Source of the DNA: Adiantum capillus-veneris
Taxonomy: Eukaryota; Streptophyta; Polypodiopsida; Polypodiales; Pteridaceae
NCBI GenBank assembly: GCA_014529385.2
Contig: CM043953.1
Location: 75,110,372 to 75,174,371 of the forward strand
Direction: 5' to 3'
Length of the DNA: 64,000 nucleotides
Shown: positions 1 to 10,165 of the stretch, in pieces
How the letters are laid out: each line of letters begins with the position of its first letter
How positions within the stretch are numbered: position 1 is the first letter of the stretch
Notes under the pieces: model-generated
Seen by the model: the letters and a program-made list of their open reading frames with translations, nothing else
Told to the model about the DNA's origin: nothing
Databases searched by the model: none
Program-made: the position numbers and the translations under genes

Positions 1-1253
1 CGCATATCCTCAGGCTCACAAACAACTGACCCATCGGGTCTCCTCAACTGATTGACCTTGGCATGCGAGTGCCGAGGTCCCACTGTCTCAAAAAAAACAC
101 CTGTCACTCTGTCACCCACCTGAGTCCACTAAGATGCCTGTCGGTGAAAGGCAAACTCATGACGCCTCTCCTCTATGCTAGCAAGCTCCTGTCGAGCCTC
201 CTGTAACTACTCCTCCAACCATGGACTGTCTGGATGCTGCTCCTGCATCCTCTGTAGTGAAGCAATGCCTCGTCTGAGACGCTGCTGCTCCTCTCTCGCT
301 GCAACCCGGGGAGCCAGAGACTCCTGGAGAAAAAAGTGGCTAAGCTGAGCTAGGCCTAAGGCCACTCTGTCTGCAAGTAGAACTTGGTTGTCCATGCCCT
401 CTGTCCAGAGAGCCTCTACCCTCTCTCTGAGTGCTGAGTCCAACAAGCCCCGCTCTGGGATGCGAAGCATCGTGCTCCCACTCCTCTGCCTGTCTGCCAC
501 TGTGAGGATCACTGGTGCATGGTCCGAGAAGGATGTCTCTGCCAGGATGCCCACTGATCCCCCCAAGTCACTAAAGTAGTCACTAGTGTAGAAGCGATCT
601 ATCCGCGATAGATTCACTCCTCCCACTCTGCGTTCCGATCTAGAGAAGGCAAGACTGGCTGGAGGCCTCACAAAGCCAGAGTGCTGCCATATATCCGAGA
701 CCCTCAAAGTCATACACAACCTCTCCCAAGCTGCTAACTCGACTCCATGCACAGTGGCATGGCTGCCTCCAATCTTGTCAGAAGGGTCCTCCAACATGTT
801 GAAGTCCCCTCCTACACACCAATGGTCAGCCTACGGCAAAGACTCAACAATCTATGACCAAAACTCTGCACGAGCACTCGCCACATTGGGCGCATAGATG
901 TTCAGGAAGCCCACAAGGCCACCCTGAACCTGCATAGTAATCCATTGAGCCCTGCCTGGCACAATAATCCCTCTGCCCACAACGGCCTACTGCAATGAAT
1001 CCGCAATAGTCATACATACCCCACCCTGGATGCCTCAAGGTTCAAAAGCAGTTGACCAAAAGGTATCATATCGTCCACGGAAAATCTGACCACATCGCCA
1101 AATGCGGCTCTCACACAGATGGTGCTCCTGAAGCATAAGGAGATCAATCTCTCCTCCCACAAGGCAACGCTGAAGCTCCTGACGCAATCGGCCCTGCTGT
1201 CGCTGAAACTGGGGCCCACCTAGTCCCTGCACGTTCCACGAGACGATCCTCAT
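1..1253 (-). pseudogene. LINE-a ORF2, endonuclease part, truncated by the window edge
   Basis: ORF2 of L1 elements encodes an apurinic-like endonuclease (EN) followed by reverse transcriptase. Here only EN and the start of the linker are in view. ORF2 begins at ATG 1253 with MRIVSWNVQGLGGP, overlapping the ORF1 stop. EN motifs in order are LLMLQEHHL, the GDFNMLEDPSD region near 797, SRIDRFYTSD and FSDHAPVI, the catalytic Asp-His pair. The reading frame shifts near 1035 and 840, and a TAG interrupts the linker near 206, so this copy cannot make an active enzyme. The reverse transcriptase part would lie to the left of the window. Confidence 0.85.
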
Positions 1254-2996
1254 GGGGAGCGAGAGAGAACAGATGCTGCTACAGCAGCAAGACGGGCTAT
1301 CTTCGAGGCTGGCTTGGATAGGGAGTAATCCGCATCCGAGCGTCCTCTAGATAGGCGAGACTGTAGTGAGTGCCTAGCCCAAGCCCAAGCAGAGCGAGCC
1401 GTACGTAAAGCAACCTCCTCTGTCCAGGAGTCCTCATGAATGTATACATAGCAAGGCAAACATTGCGTATCAGCAAAAAAGTACACCACAATGTGCCTAC
1501 ATCCTGTTGAGTCTAGGGGTGTCACCGCAAACTTGGCCAGTGGCCACAAAGTCTGCAGCAAATCTGTAACTCCAAGTTCTCCCATGTGATGAGAGAACTC
1601 GAGAACCTGTGTATGCAACCATCCCAACACTGAGTCGAGGGACCACGCTGTCTCGGCCCTACCACAGAGGGAGAAGGAGAAACCAACTGCTGAGTCCAAG
1701 GCCTCTGTCCCCCTAGCGGCGAGGAACAAAGCATGGACCCTGCAGCAGGCTGCCTCGTGGTCTGCTGCAGAATCGCCGAGAAAGCGAGTGAACCCGTAGT
1801 CGAAGAAATCCCAGCGGCGTCGGAGGTCAATGCTCATCAGACCACGAGGGATAGCTGCAAGGGAAGATGTCTGAATATGCAGAGGGGGCCGCAAGAAGGG
1901 CTGACTCTCTCTCGCTAGGCGACTCGTGGCAAAGGCGCTGCCAAGAGATCTCCTAGCCGCCGGCGAGGGACCAATCTCCTGAGTCGACTGTGGAACTGGA
2001 GCAGGAGGGGGGGGAGAAGGAGCTAGGGGGAGCGGAGGGGAAGAGGAGCGGGGTGGGGCGACAGAGGTAGAGGGGCGAGGTGGAGAGGCGACGGGAGCAG
2101 AGGGCGGGGGGGGGAGCGGCTGTCGAGGGTGAAGCGGAGGTGGAGGCTGGCGTAGGGAACTCCTCTTGCTCAAGAGGACCAAAGCGGTTCCCCGTGGGAA
2201 CCCACTACTGCTGAGTAGGCACCTGAGGGCCACTCTGAGTGCCAGGCTGTCGCTGTGGCCCTTGGCGTCGACGGCCACGGGCTTGCTGCCACCCCTCCTC
2301 CACTGGAGTCCCAGGCTCAGAGGGTGGCTCTGAATCTGTGAACTGTGCCGCTAACTGTGGTTGCGGCCCAGCCTTGGCAGGCTAGGGTTGAGGCTGGGGT
2401 GTAGGTCGTGGCCTCCTCCGTGGATAAGCCTTCATTAGGTGGCCCATCTGTCGGCAAATGAAACACTAGTTCGGGAGACCCGAGTACTCCACACTCTGTC
2501 TAAACCAACCTCCACTCACCCAAGGCAGAAGGATGACCTTCAGGAGCGTGTGGGTATCTCTGACCAAAACTCGAACTGAGAGGATGCCAGCCGCCTTGGC
2601 AGCTACTGATGCTGCCGTACAAGGTGTGTTCAGGACAGTCCCGATGGCAGAGCCAATCCTGGAAAGAAGTGGTAGGTACTCCCTCCGTAAACCCGGAAAG
2701 CAGACTGAGATGGGGATGTCTGCCTCGTCTACTAGCACATCCGAAGTCGGGTCAAAACCATGTCGCCACTGTCCAAAGTGGGCGCGTGATGCTCGGATGG
2801 CCAGTAGACTCATAGCTATGACCTTGGAAGCCATCTCGGAGGTCTCGAACGCGATCCAATAGTACCCCCGTCCGAGAATCTGGACATCCAAGATCTTGCC
2901 CACCTCTGCGAGAAGGCGGACCTGGAGAAGGTCTCGCAGCTCTTCTCTGCTAGGTCGGGTGCCGAGAATTTTGCAGATGACCGAAGTTGCCTGCAA
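1250..2996 (-). pseudogene. LINE-a ORF1 (nucleic-acid-binding protein), disrupted
   Basis: ORF1 of plant L1 elements encodes an RNA-binding chaperone that packages the LINE transcript. Residues 1-175 (2996-2466) form a DUF4283-like domain: ATSVICKILGTRP, then a basic and aromatic strand region and GGWFRQSVEYSGLPN. An in-frame TAG directly precedes the zinc knuckle CFICRQMGHL, whose last Cys is Tyr (KAYP). A long Pro/Ser linker follows. The C-terminal part (2278-1250) is open for 342 codons and contains RRRWDFFDYGFTRFLGD and FSHHMGELGVTDLLQTLWP. It lies in a different frame from the knuckle, with the same relative offset as in LINE-c. The ORF1 stop overlaps the ORF2 start as ATGA. Homology among copies is clear; the function is inferred from family knowledge. 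Confidence 0.85.
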
Positions 2997-3219
2997 TCGC
3001 TCTACCTCAACGGCTAGGCAGCAGGAGGAGGGACTGACAGGGGGGGGGGGCGATAGCGGGCGGGCTCGAGGCAGCGCGGGCTGGCCGGGGGCGGCGCAGG
3101 TTGACAGGCAGCGCGGGGGTGGGCAGCGAGGCAGGGGGGGAGGCAGCGGACTGAGGAGAGGGGGGGGGGGGGGGGAGGGGGTGTGTGAAGCTAGGCGTGC
3201 GCAGGTGGAGCAGCAGTAG

Positions 3220-4039
3220 CGAGCACCAAAGCATATGCAAAACAGCCAAAAACACGCATGTGCTCAATAGAAGTCTTTCTATCATGCCATGCTTCATATA
3301 GAGTAATAGACTGCAAAGCTTTCGTAGGACACCTGTTTAGTACATAAGGGGCACACATGATGGCTTCAAACCAAAAAGAATGCAATAAAGCTTGACTTTT
3401 GACCATACATCGTTCCATTTCCGTCAGTGATCTGTTTTTCCTCTCAGCAACACCATTTTGCTGAGATGTATAAGGCAATGTACATTGGTGCTTTATCCCA
3501 CGACTAGCCAGAAATGCATTAAATTCATGAGACATATACTTCCCCCCTCGATCGGAACAGAGGGTGCTCATAGTACATTTTGAGACATTTTCAACCATAG
3601 CCAGAAATTGTTTGAAGCACATAAAAACTTCGGACTTCGCTTTAAGCGAAAATATCCACGCATGCCTGGAGTAATCATCAATGAAAGTCACGAACTACAA
3701 GTAATTGCCCAAGGACGGAGTTTGCATGGGCCCACAAACATCACTATGCACAAGCTGCAACCTGCATGTGGCCCTAACTGAACCATCCTTTGGAAACTTA
3801 GAACGCTGCATTTTACCTAGAATACAGCCTTCACAAACATGTTTGACAGGTGCTTCAAGAGGCGGCAAAGAAGCAACCATATCAGATTTCTGCAAACGCA
3901 GCAAACTCGCAAAATTCAGATGACCTAAACGTGCATGCCAAAGTTTTGCATCTGAAATAGCCCTCGAATCTGCAACAGCATTTGCAAAATTTTGTCCACA
4001 CTTGTCATACAAAGTGAACTTATACAGCCCACGGCACAA
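3220..4039 (-). pseudogene. copia-1 integrase, cut by LINE-a
   Basis: The GAG-pre-integrase HHCC region is present (LWHARLGHLNFASLLRLQ ... HVCEGCILGKM) and leads into the retroviral integrase core. Catalytic residues are visible as D in HSDVCGP, D in SDRGGKYMS and E in QQNGVAERKNRS. A frame break lies at about 3692. The ORF ends in VFGCFAYALV, where copia integrases normally continue, and the next bases are the 5' end of LINE-a. The apparent C-terminal residues after that point are LINE sequence. The enzyme would have inserted the copia cDNA into the genome. Confidence 0.9.
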
Positions 4040-4082
4040 AAGCCCAAATGCAACATTTCATCACCAAAACTGAGATCGTGAA

Positions 4083-5442
4083 CTATACATCTAGCTCCAC
4101 AAATTTGACTACAAGTCCAAGTCTAGCAAGTGCGGATACAGACAAGAGATTCTTCTTGATCCCAGGTACATAAAGTGCATCAACAAGTGTGAAGGAGCTG
4201 CCATTAGAGCAGTGAGCACAATCTTTCCAACTCCCAAAACTAGATAAGAGGCGTTGTTGGCACAAGTGACTGAATTCCCATGAGCGACAGACTCAAGAGA
4301 GGTAAACAATTCACGATGTGAGGTAATGTGCTTTGTAGCACCACTGTCAAAATACCACACATGTGAATCTACAGCAACTGACAAGCATGCATCATGGACA
4401 GCAGGATTATAAGTGCACTCTGCGCTAACAGCCCATTCTGGTTCAACATCAACATTACAGTCTCCTTTCACAGAAGACTCAACAATGGCTGCATTTGTAG
4501 TGGAACCAGCATTTGCAGTGGAACCACCCTCTTTCTTCTTAGCCTCTTTGGCCTTCAACTTAGGACACGACTTGATCAAGTGATCATTAGCTTTACAATA
4601 ATGGCAACGCATCTTCTTTTTGCCCTTATCACCAGAATTGCCAGACAAAGTGCTGCCAGCAGAAGCATTAGGAACAAAATTTTTGCCACTCGCAGCAGAA
4701 CCATAAGAAGTGGCTGCATTGCTGTTACCACCCTTTCTTTGAGAAGCAATAAAAGCCTGTTCAACTGCACGCTGTCTTGTCCTGTTTGTTCTGGAAAGTG
4801 ACTCTTGCAACTGCAATGTGCATAATGCATCAAACTTGACAACTTCAAGATTTCCTTGAGTCATCAATTTCCAAGTACTAGCAGTCAAGAACAGTAAGGC
4901 ATCAAGAACAGTCTACACTAGGGAACTGTCTGAAATGACTTCACCTGCAGAAATGAGTTGCTCATTGATATCCTTGACACTAGCAAGGAAAGTGTCCATA
5001 TCATCTTCCTCATGCATAATCTTCGACTCTAGCTCTTTACACAACAAGCAAATTTAGCCTCATTGCGGCTTGCAAAAAGACCTGCTAGAATATCTCAAGC
5101 CTGTTTTGCAGATTTTGCTGAACGGATGTGAGGAACAATGGTGCGCTTCACAAACAACGCAATCAATGCATGAGCCTGCGCATCCTTAACATCCCAACGA
5201 GCTTGTTCTACCGTAGGCAAAACAACTCTAACAGCTGCAATCCTTGCAGCAAGACCTGCAACATCCTCAACATCGCCTACATCCTCAGAACCAGGACGTA
5301 CATCAATGCCCTGCACAATATTCGAGACGCCCTTTGACACAAGCACATGTTGCATCATATAAGCCCACATAGGGTAATTGTCCCCATCCAACCTGTCCTC
5401 AGCAGCAAACATCTTGAACACATCTGTGTTGTTGTCAGCCAT
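4083..5442 (-). pseudogene. copia-1 gag and protease, disrupted
   Basis: Gag starts at ATG 5442 (MADNNTDVFKMFAAEDRLDG) and has the copia gag core (DGDNYPMWAYMMQHVLVSKG). A frame disruption near 5090 and a TAG at 4915-4913 break it. The TAG is at exactly the homologous codon of copia-2. The nucleocapsid knuckle CHYCKANDHLIKSCP (C-X2-C-X4-H-X4-C) follows near 4600. The aspartic protease motif YFDSGATKHITSHREL, with an intact D-S-G triad, lies near 4350. Gag forms the particle and the protease processes the polyprotein in the cytoplasm. Further frame breaks near 4200 and 4080 precede the integrase. It is a dead copy of a recognisable family. Confidence 0.88.
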
Positions 5443-5768
5443 GGTAAATGCTGCACCTGATGTGAAAACTGTCCGAAAATAGGAGAAACGGAGCGGGAAC
5501 AACACGTGCTATATAGCACAAACCGTAGAAGACTATAAGACACCTGTTATGCAAAAAACGGCAATGACAGAATTTCTGCACAAAATGACGAAATTGCCTA
5601 TGCAGACCTTCCTGTAGTGGAAACAGAGGCCGAAATAAGCCCGAAACAAAAATCTGAACCAAAGTATTTGTCGACCTGCGAACGCTTGCCAAAGCTCACT
5701 GAAATCGGAGAAAGTGAGCAGGCATGTGCTGGAACAGCTGGCGACTAAGCCTGGGAGGACGCAACCTA

Positions 5769-5779
5769 CTCTGATACCA
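5769..5779 (-). other. copia-1 primer-binding site (initiator tRNA-Met type)
   Basis: Minus strand reads TGGTATCAGAG two bases inside the LTR. This is the standard plant LTR-element primer-binding site complementary to the 3' end of initiator tRNA-Met. The expected leading TTGG is CTGG here, one mismatch to the copia-2 site. Confidence 0.85.
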
Positions 5780-5781
5780 GT

Positions 5782-6008
5782 TGTTGGAATTAGGGTTGCA
5801 GAGAAACACACACAGCTTGGAGAAGACGAAGGAAGCTCAAGGCACACAATAGAGAGTGTGTTACTTAGTGTGCAATGGAAAGATAGATAGCCCTAGAGTG
5901 ATGGGCGTATATACAATGCTCGGGGGAAAAAACCTCCTAAAGAGGGAAAAAATGCCCCAGCGGTCCTAGTGTGCTCACACACATCACTACCACATGTATA
6001 TGGTAACA
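5782..6008 (-). repeat. copia-1 5' LTR
   Basis: 227-bp LTR. In element orientation it starts TGTTACCATATACATG and ends CTAATTCCAACA, giving the TG...CA ends with TGTT/AACA inverted tips. It matches the copia-2 3' LTR at 56219-56444 over its full length with scattered substitutions. The plus-strand edge is followed by AGACA. Confidence 0.92.
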
Positions 6009-6549
6009 AGACAGACTTGCCATTTGCAGCCTACAGCTTTAGGGTCATTCCAAAACTTTTTCATCTCTATTCTAGCTAGGATTATATTTCATTGTTTGTT
6101 ACATATTATATCAGTTGTACTTTGGTCTGGTTTCATGGGCCGTTCTACTTTTAAAAGACTTCCATATTCTTTCTTTCTTTCCAATTTTTCATCTGAGAAT
6201 CTGTAGGTGCCAAGGCCCAGCAGCTACTTATCACCAATGGCCATTATGGCCATCTTCGTTGTGTACACAATCTGAATAATGAAGATTTTTTGAAGTATTG
6301 GGTGCAATTTTTTTGTCTTTGCTTCTCCCTGTTTACACAGGAATTCCCATTACATGGATTCAAGATCCACTACCAACATCATATCATACATACAAAGAGC
6401 TACAAAAACTGATCGTGCATGTGGAATGATGTTACGGATAACATACACTTTTAGGAATGACCTAGCTCCAACAATAGCTTAAAGTGAGCCAGTTCTAGGT
6501 TTCACTTTGAAGGCAACTGGATCAATGCAGCACAAACTGAATAAATTAC
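6009..6549. other. Non-coding stretch, probable helicase intron sequence
   Basis: No coding exon, repeat edge or RNA gene recognised. It begins at the copia-1 LTR edge and ends at the GT donor of helicase exon 6550-6628, so it is most simply intron sequence of that gene. Confidence 0.5.
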
Positions 6550-6628
6550 CTTCACAGGTTGGCCCACCCGAGCCACATGTAAACCCAGCTCCAGCAGGCC
6601 TTCAACCAGATTATCAACAGCAACATTG
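6550..6628 (-). CDS. UPF1-like helicase, exon after the Walker A exon
   Basis: 79-nt exon coding 26 residues after a split Ser codon: SNVAVDNLVEGLLELG ... VARVGQPVK. This is the SF1 helicase motif Ia/Ib stretch that follows Walker A in UPF1/IGHMBP2-type enzymes (S-N-x-A-V-D-N). The acceptor is ...GGTGCAG before 6628 and the donor is GAAG followed by GTAATT at 6549. The 192-nt intron to the preceding exon (6820-6629) is GT...AG, and joining the exons restores the Ser codon. The next exon, with motifs II-VI, is not seen between here and copia-1 and must lie further left if the gene is whole. Confidence 0.88.
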
Positions 6629-6820
6629 CTGCACCCAACCATTGCAAACGGAAATATCCCAAATATCAGCCTCGTTACTGTATCCAATAACTGGTTAAAG
6701 AGAAAATCCTGAGAAACATACAAAAAAGTGAAATAAGTTGTTCCTCATAAAAATGGTCGCACAATTCACCAGATTTTACAAAATGGCTTTAAAGAGGCAG
6801 TTAAGCAACCACAAGCCCAC

Positions 6821-7453
6821 CTGTCAGCACAAGCTAAAACTCTCTCCCCCCTTTGACATAAGGAAGCAACAAGGTGTGCAAGCGTCTTTGTCTTTCCAGT
6901 TCCTGGCGGCCCCTGCCAGAGAGTGACCCTTTGAAGAGCGGCAGTTTCTATGGCAGCCTTTTGGCTGATGTTTAATTTCTCATGGAGGCTCTGCAGATAT
7001 GCTCTAACTTGGCCTTTTGCATTCCCTAAATTCTTCCCGCCTAAAGGTGAAGGAGGACACCTCATCGCCTTCAATTGCTCTAACAGTTTTGTGTCCCATG
7101 AAACATTAGAGATCCAGGTTTCATCATCATCTTCTGAAGAATTTTTTTCGTCTTTGACTGAAGTATCCATACTAAGTTCTTGAAACTTCATGAGCAACCC
7201 CCTTATAGCAGACGCGCCTTCACCAAATTTGAATCCATCTTCCAAGGGCCATCCAAAGATCGACTTCCTTACATTCTCAGTGATTTCCAAATGGCACACG
7301 GCAGCATGTTGCTGAACAAAAGGTGATGCGAAGGTGTCAACTGCAGACATGCATCGCTCATATGCTACACGATTGGCATAGAGATCCAGACGCCACCTTC
7401 CATGAATGCCTATGGCTTTACTTTGACTAACAGGTATCGCCAGTATTATGAAC
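6821..7453 (-). CDS. UPF1-like SF1 helicase (IGHMBP2/SMUBP-2-like), Walker A exon
   Basis: 633-nt exon (1 + 210 codons + 2). It is an ATP-dependent RNA/DNA translocase fragment. Features in order: end of the 1B barrel (FIILAIPVSQSKAIGIHG), the stalk helix WRLDLYANRVAYERCMSA, which corresponds to the L-x-x-x-ANxVTYxR segment of IGHMBP2, an SIFGW segment, an acidic linker, the Q-motif-like LNISQKAAIETA and Walker A GPPGTGKTKTL, then GERVLACAD. The acceptor is TTTTTACAG before 7453 and the donor is GACAG/GTGGGC at 6820. No internal stop occurs, unlike all neighbouring transposon genes, so it appears to be under constraint. The upstream exon is proposed at 39056-39141 because its donor phase (two bases) fits this acceptor. 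Assignment within the UPF1-like family is by remembered motifs. Confidence 0.9.
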
Positions 7454-8675
7454 CTGTAAAAACAGAATAAAGTTATATCTGCAATATCAAGCACACATGA
7501 TAAGAAAGCATCCAGAATTTGTTAATAAACACAGGACAGAAAGCCAAAAAATAGATGATCAAACTCAAAACTAAGGTTGCAACAGAAACTACCCATGATG
7601 AAAAGAATGGAATAACAGTAGATGAGATCTCATTAATTGAGTAGCAAGGGCAGAAACCAAGACTTGGATATTGCCCCATGAAGCACAGAAAAGGACTCTA
7701 GAAAACAGGGCATAATTGAGTGGCAAACAACTCATGACAGAATATTTGAAACCGGCGTGTAGCCTTACTAAAGGGCAGTAGACTTTAGCTTTCACCCGTA
7801 AATAAATCGTCTAGTTTTCCCTGCAATTTAGGACACAGAGAACCTTCACAATTGAGCCTGTCACTGGAATTCACCACCTCAAACAATCCACGACTTGGTA
7901 GCTAGAGTGCTCCCAAAGGATGGCGGCCCTTTCAGTATTTCTTATTCTTATTGCACTTGAGAATACCTATAAATTTCTACAAGCTGTCACACTTTTATCC
8001 GGCTGAAATTTCCCTACTCTAGCCCAATTTCGGCAGAAGTCATCACAGTCAAGAACCCTGGTAACCGATGATTTCTCACGCACTTTAGAGCACTTTTATA
8101 AACCTTGCGAGAAATTACAACACACTGAATTCTTTGTTTTTGGCCTCTAAAATGCACAAAACACCTGTTTGACAGTTCCCTAGCTTCCTCGAAGCTCCTG
8201 TAGCATCTAGGAATCAAAACTGACCAAAACCCTAAACCCACAAAAAATTACAGCAAGCTGTAATTCTCTGTTTTGCAATCCGATTGGCGTGCCTATCGCT
8301 CGTGGGTACATCTCGAGCTCCCTTTGATTTAGGCGAAATTTATCCTGTAAATTGTCATGCTACTGAGTGTACCTGCTTTAAATCAGTAATGAGCTGATTC
8401 GGTACCCGTGTAAGAGGCTCTTGCCTTGGCAATTGAGCGTAGAATTCCCACAACTATACATAACAGATGGAAAGCTCTTAAGCTGGGCATCACGAATATG
8501 TGTTCAAAAGGGGGGAGAGATGCACAAGAGCGGAATCATCGTGCTACATAAGACACAGGAGAAGGCAAGCTTTCTATTAAAGCTGTGATCACCTGAACCC
8601 ACTACTCACACACACAGTCATGGCTTTTGTGCTCTTCTTCCCATTGAAACTTTTAATTATTTCTCAACAACCACT
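7454..8675. other. No gene recognised, probable helicase intron
   Basis: AT-rich sequence between the helicase acceptor at 7454 and the chromovirus A LTR. I see no convincing exon, transposon domain or RNA gene. The 75-codon minus-strand frame at 8014-8241 has no family features. Confidence 0.5.
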
Positions 8676-9734
8676 TGTAAGGTGCAGCAGAGTGAATGTT
8701 TGAACTTTGCTCAAGATGAGTGCTCCGATCTGTGCTCAAGGTTCCTTTTTATTCTTATGGCAGGGAGAGCCTCCTGTTCTTAATGAGAGAGTGCAATGGA
8801 CACAAACAAAGTGAATGGACACTGTGCGTGAAAGTGTATGAGACTGAGAGAGAGAGAGTAGAGAATACGACACCAAAGACGTTGTAAAACCCTCCTCCGA
8901 AAGCCCCACTCTCGTTGGCAAGAGTGGTCTACTATTGATTGCACAAACTCGTACAAGTGGATGACTGAGAACTGATGCAAGTGTAGGCTATGTCGAGGTC
9001 GACGACGGGGATGACGAGATCGACGCTAAGGCTGAAAACTGATGCTACTTCCCTGCTGTCCCAAAAACGCTAATGGGTTGAAATCTGCCGGAACCAAAAA
9101 CGCTCGTTTGGGCTGAATTCTGCTGAAATCGCTGGTTTAGGCTGTCAAACCGCTGAAAATTCTGATGCTAGGCGATGTTGAGAACGCTAGGAAAAAGGGG
9201 GGCGATGTTGGGGTTTTGGAAAACGCCGAGGCTGGGGCTGTGTGGCAATGAAGTTCTTGACTCAAAACGCCAGGTCTGCTCAAAACGCCAAGGCTGAAAT
9301 CTTGCTTGAGAGGAAATCGCCACCAACGTGAGAATGTCCTGCTTGAGAGAGAGGGGGGGGACCCTACTGCCTGTGGCCTGTGTTCTCCTTCTTTTAGTGC
9401 TAGCCTTGGTTTGGTTATATATTATCTTACCCAATTGGCCCTACTCACTTCCCAACAAAAGTCACTTAAAATAATAAGTGAAAAATGACAAAAATAGGGA
9501 AAATAGGTAAAATACACTGGAAAATTCCCTGATGGATTCTGATGAGAATGCTTATGACCATGCTATGTGCAACCAGAGGATATGCATCTACACTAAGTGC
9601 CTGGGCATGCACGGTCTGCTAACAGACTCACAAAAGTGCCAAAACACTTCTAATCTAGACTGACTGGACTGACGGAACCCTTGTTATGAAGTAGCTTGTC
9701 CACGGACACATAGGGTTGGATGTGTCACGTGACA
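8676..9734 (-). repeat. Chromovirus A 3' LTR (complete)
   Basis: 1,059 bp. In element orientation it starts TGTCACGTGACAC and ends CACCTTACA (TGT...ACA). About the last 500 bp match 21547-22050. The repeated short phrases 'AAAACGC' and 'GCTGAAAT' around 9060-9300 look like internal low-copy tandem motifs within the LTR. Confidence 0.92.
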
Positions 9735-9750
9735 TCCCCTCCTTTTTAAA
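9735..9750 (-). other. Chromovirus A polypurine tract
   Basis: Minus strand reads TTTAAAAAGGAGGGGA immediately before the 3' LTR start. This is the expected plus-strand primer for reverse transcription. Confidence 0.85.
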
Positions 9751-9982
9751 GTGAGGTACTGGTACCGAGCTGCATGGCTTCCTTGTAGTCTTCCCCCAAC
9801 TCTGGATAGTCCTTGAAAAACTCTTCGTCGACCCACACCGCTTCGTGGGTCCCTAAATCCTTGAACTTCAAAAAGTATTGTCTCACTTGCTTCTTCGAAC
9901 CATGTCGAAACCGATGCAACAACAGTTGTTCCGGCTCCATGACTTTAGCTTCATCGATGATCTCCGGTTCTTCTTCTTCCAA
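9746..9982 (-). pseudogene. Chromovirus A integrase C-terminal chromodomain
   Basis: A 78-residue open segment. After an acidic lead (EEEEPEIIDE) it shows the chromodomain pattern of chromovirus integrases: EQLLLHRFRHG, VRQYFLKFKDL and EAVWVDEEFFKDYPELGEDY, corresponding to the usual ...REYLVKWKGY...ATWE.... Chromodomains steer integration to particular chromatin. The usual Tyr/Trp cage residues are partly replaced (KFKDL for KWKGY), as in group II chromodomains. It is separated from the rest of the integrase by LINE-b, whose poly(A) end abuts codon 1 here. Confidence 0.82.
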
Positions 9983-10165
9983 AATGTCCTTTTTTTTTTC
10001 GAGAAAAAGATCCTTCTGTTAGTTACTGAAACTGCCCATAGGGCTACAACCACCTCAAGAGAGGGCTACAACAACCATGGTGGGAGACTCTCCCAATGAA
10101 AAAACCAGCATATGTACAATGGGACTAAATCAAGAAATGGGGGGAGGGAAAAGCCACACAGGTGG

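Larger units (their letters stand above)
1..3219 (-). mobile_element. LINE-a, L1-type non-LTR retrotransposon, cut by the left window edge
   Basis: Member of the L1-type LINE family that occurs five times in this window (a-e). Reading on the minus strand from about 3219, it has a GC-rich 5' UTR with long G runs, ORF1 (DUF4283-like domain, CCHC knuckle, proline-rich linker, C-terminal domain) and the start of ORF2 (endonuclease), and then leaves the window. The 5' end is set by the motif GCTCGCTACTGCTG, shared with LINE-b and, with one change, LINE-c. Flanking sequence to the right is copia-1 integrase, so LINE-a inserted into that gene. Its 3' end and target-site duplication are outside the window. 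Frameshifts and stops show it is dead. Confidence 0.9.
3220..6008 (-). mobile_element. copia-1, Ty1/copia LTR retrotransposon, 5' half only
   Basis: Minus-strand Ty1/copia element with, in order, 5' LTR (6008-5782), primer-binding site, gag, protease and the first part of integrase. It is cut at 3219 by LINE-a, so reverse transcriptase, RNase H and the 3' LTR lie outside the window. It belongs to the same family as copia-2 at 56219-61100: LTR, leader, gag and integrase match closely in order. Because its right-hand flank leads into sequence between helicase exons, it probably sits in the intron downstream of helicase exon 6550-6628. The flank beyond the LTR begins AGACA, the expected half of its target duplication. 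Confidence 0.92.

Noticed and set aside
8014-8241. Possible additional helicase exon
   Set aside because: No match to UPF1-like motifs and no suitable splice phases.
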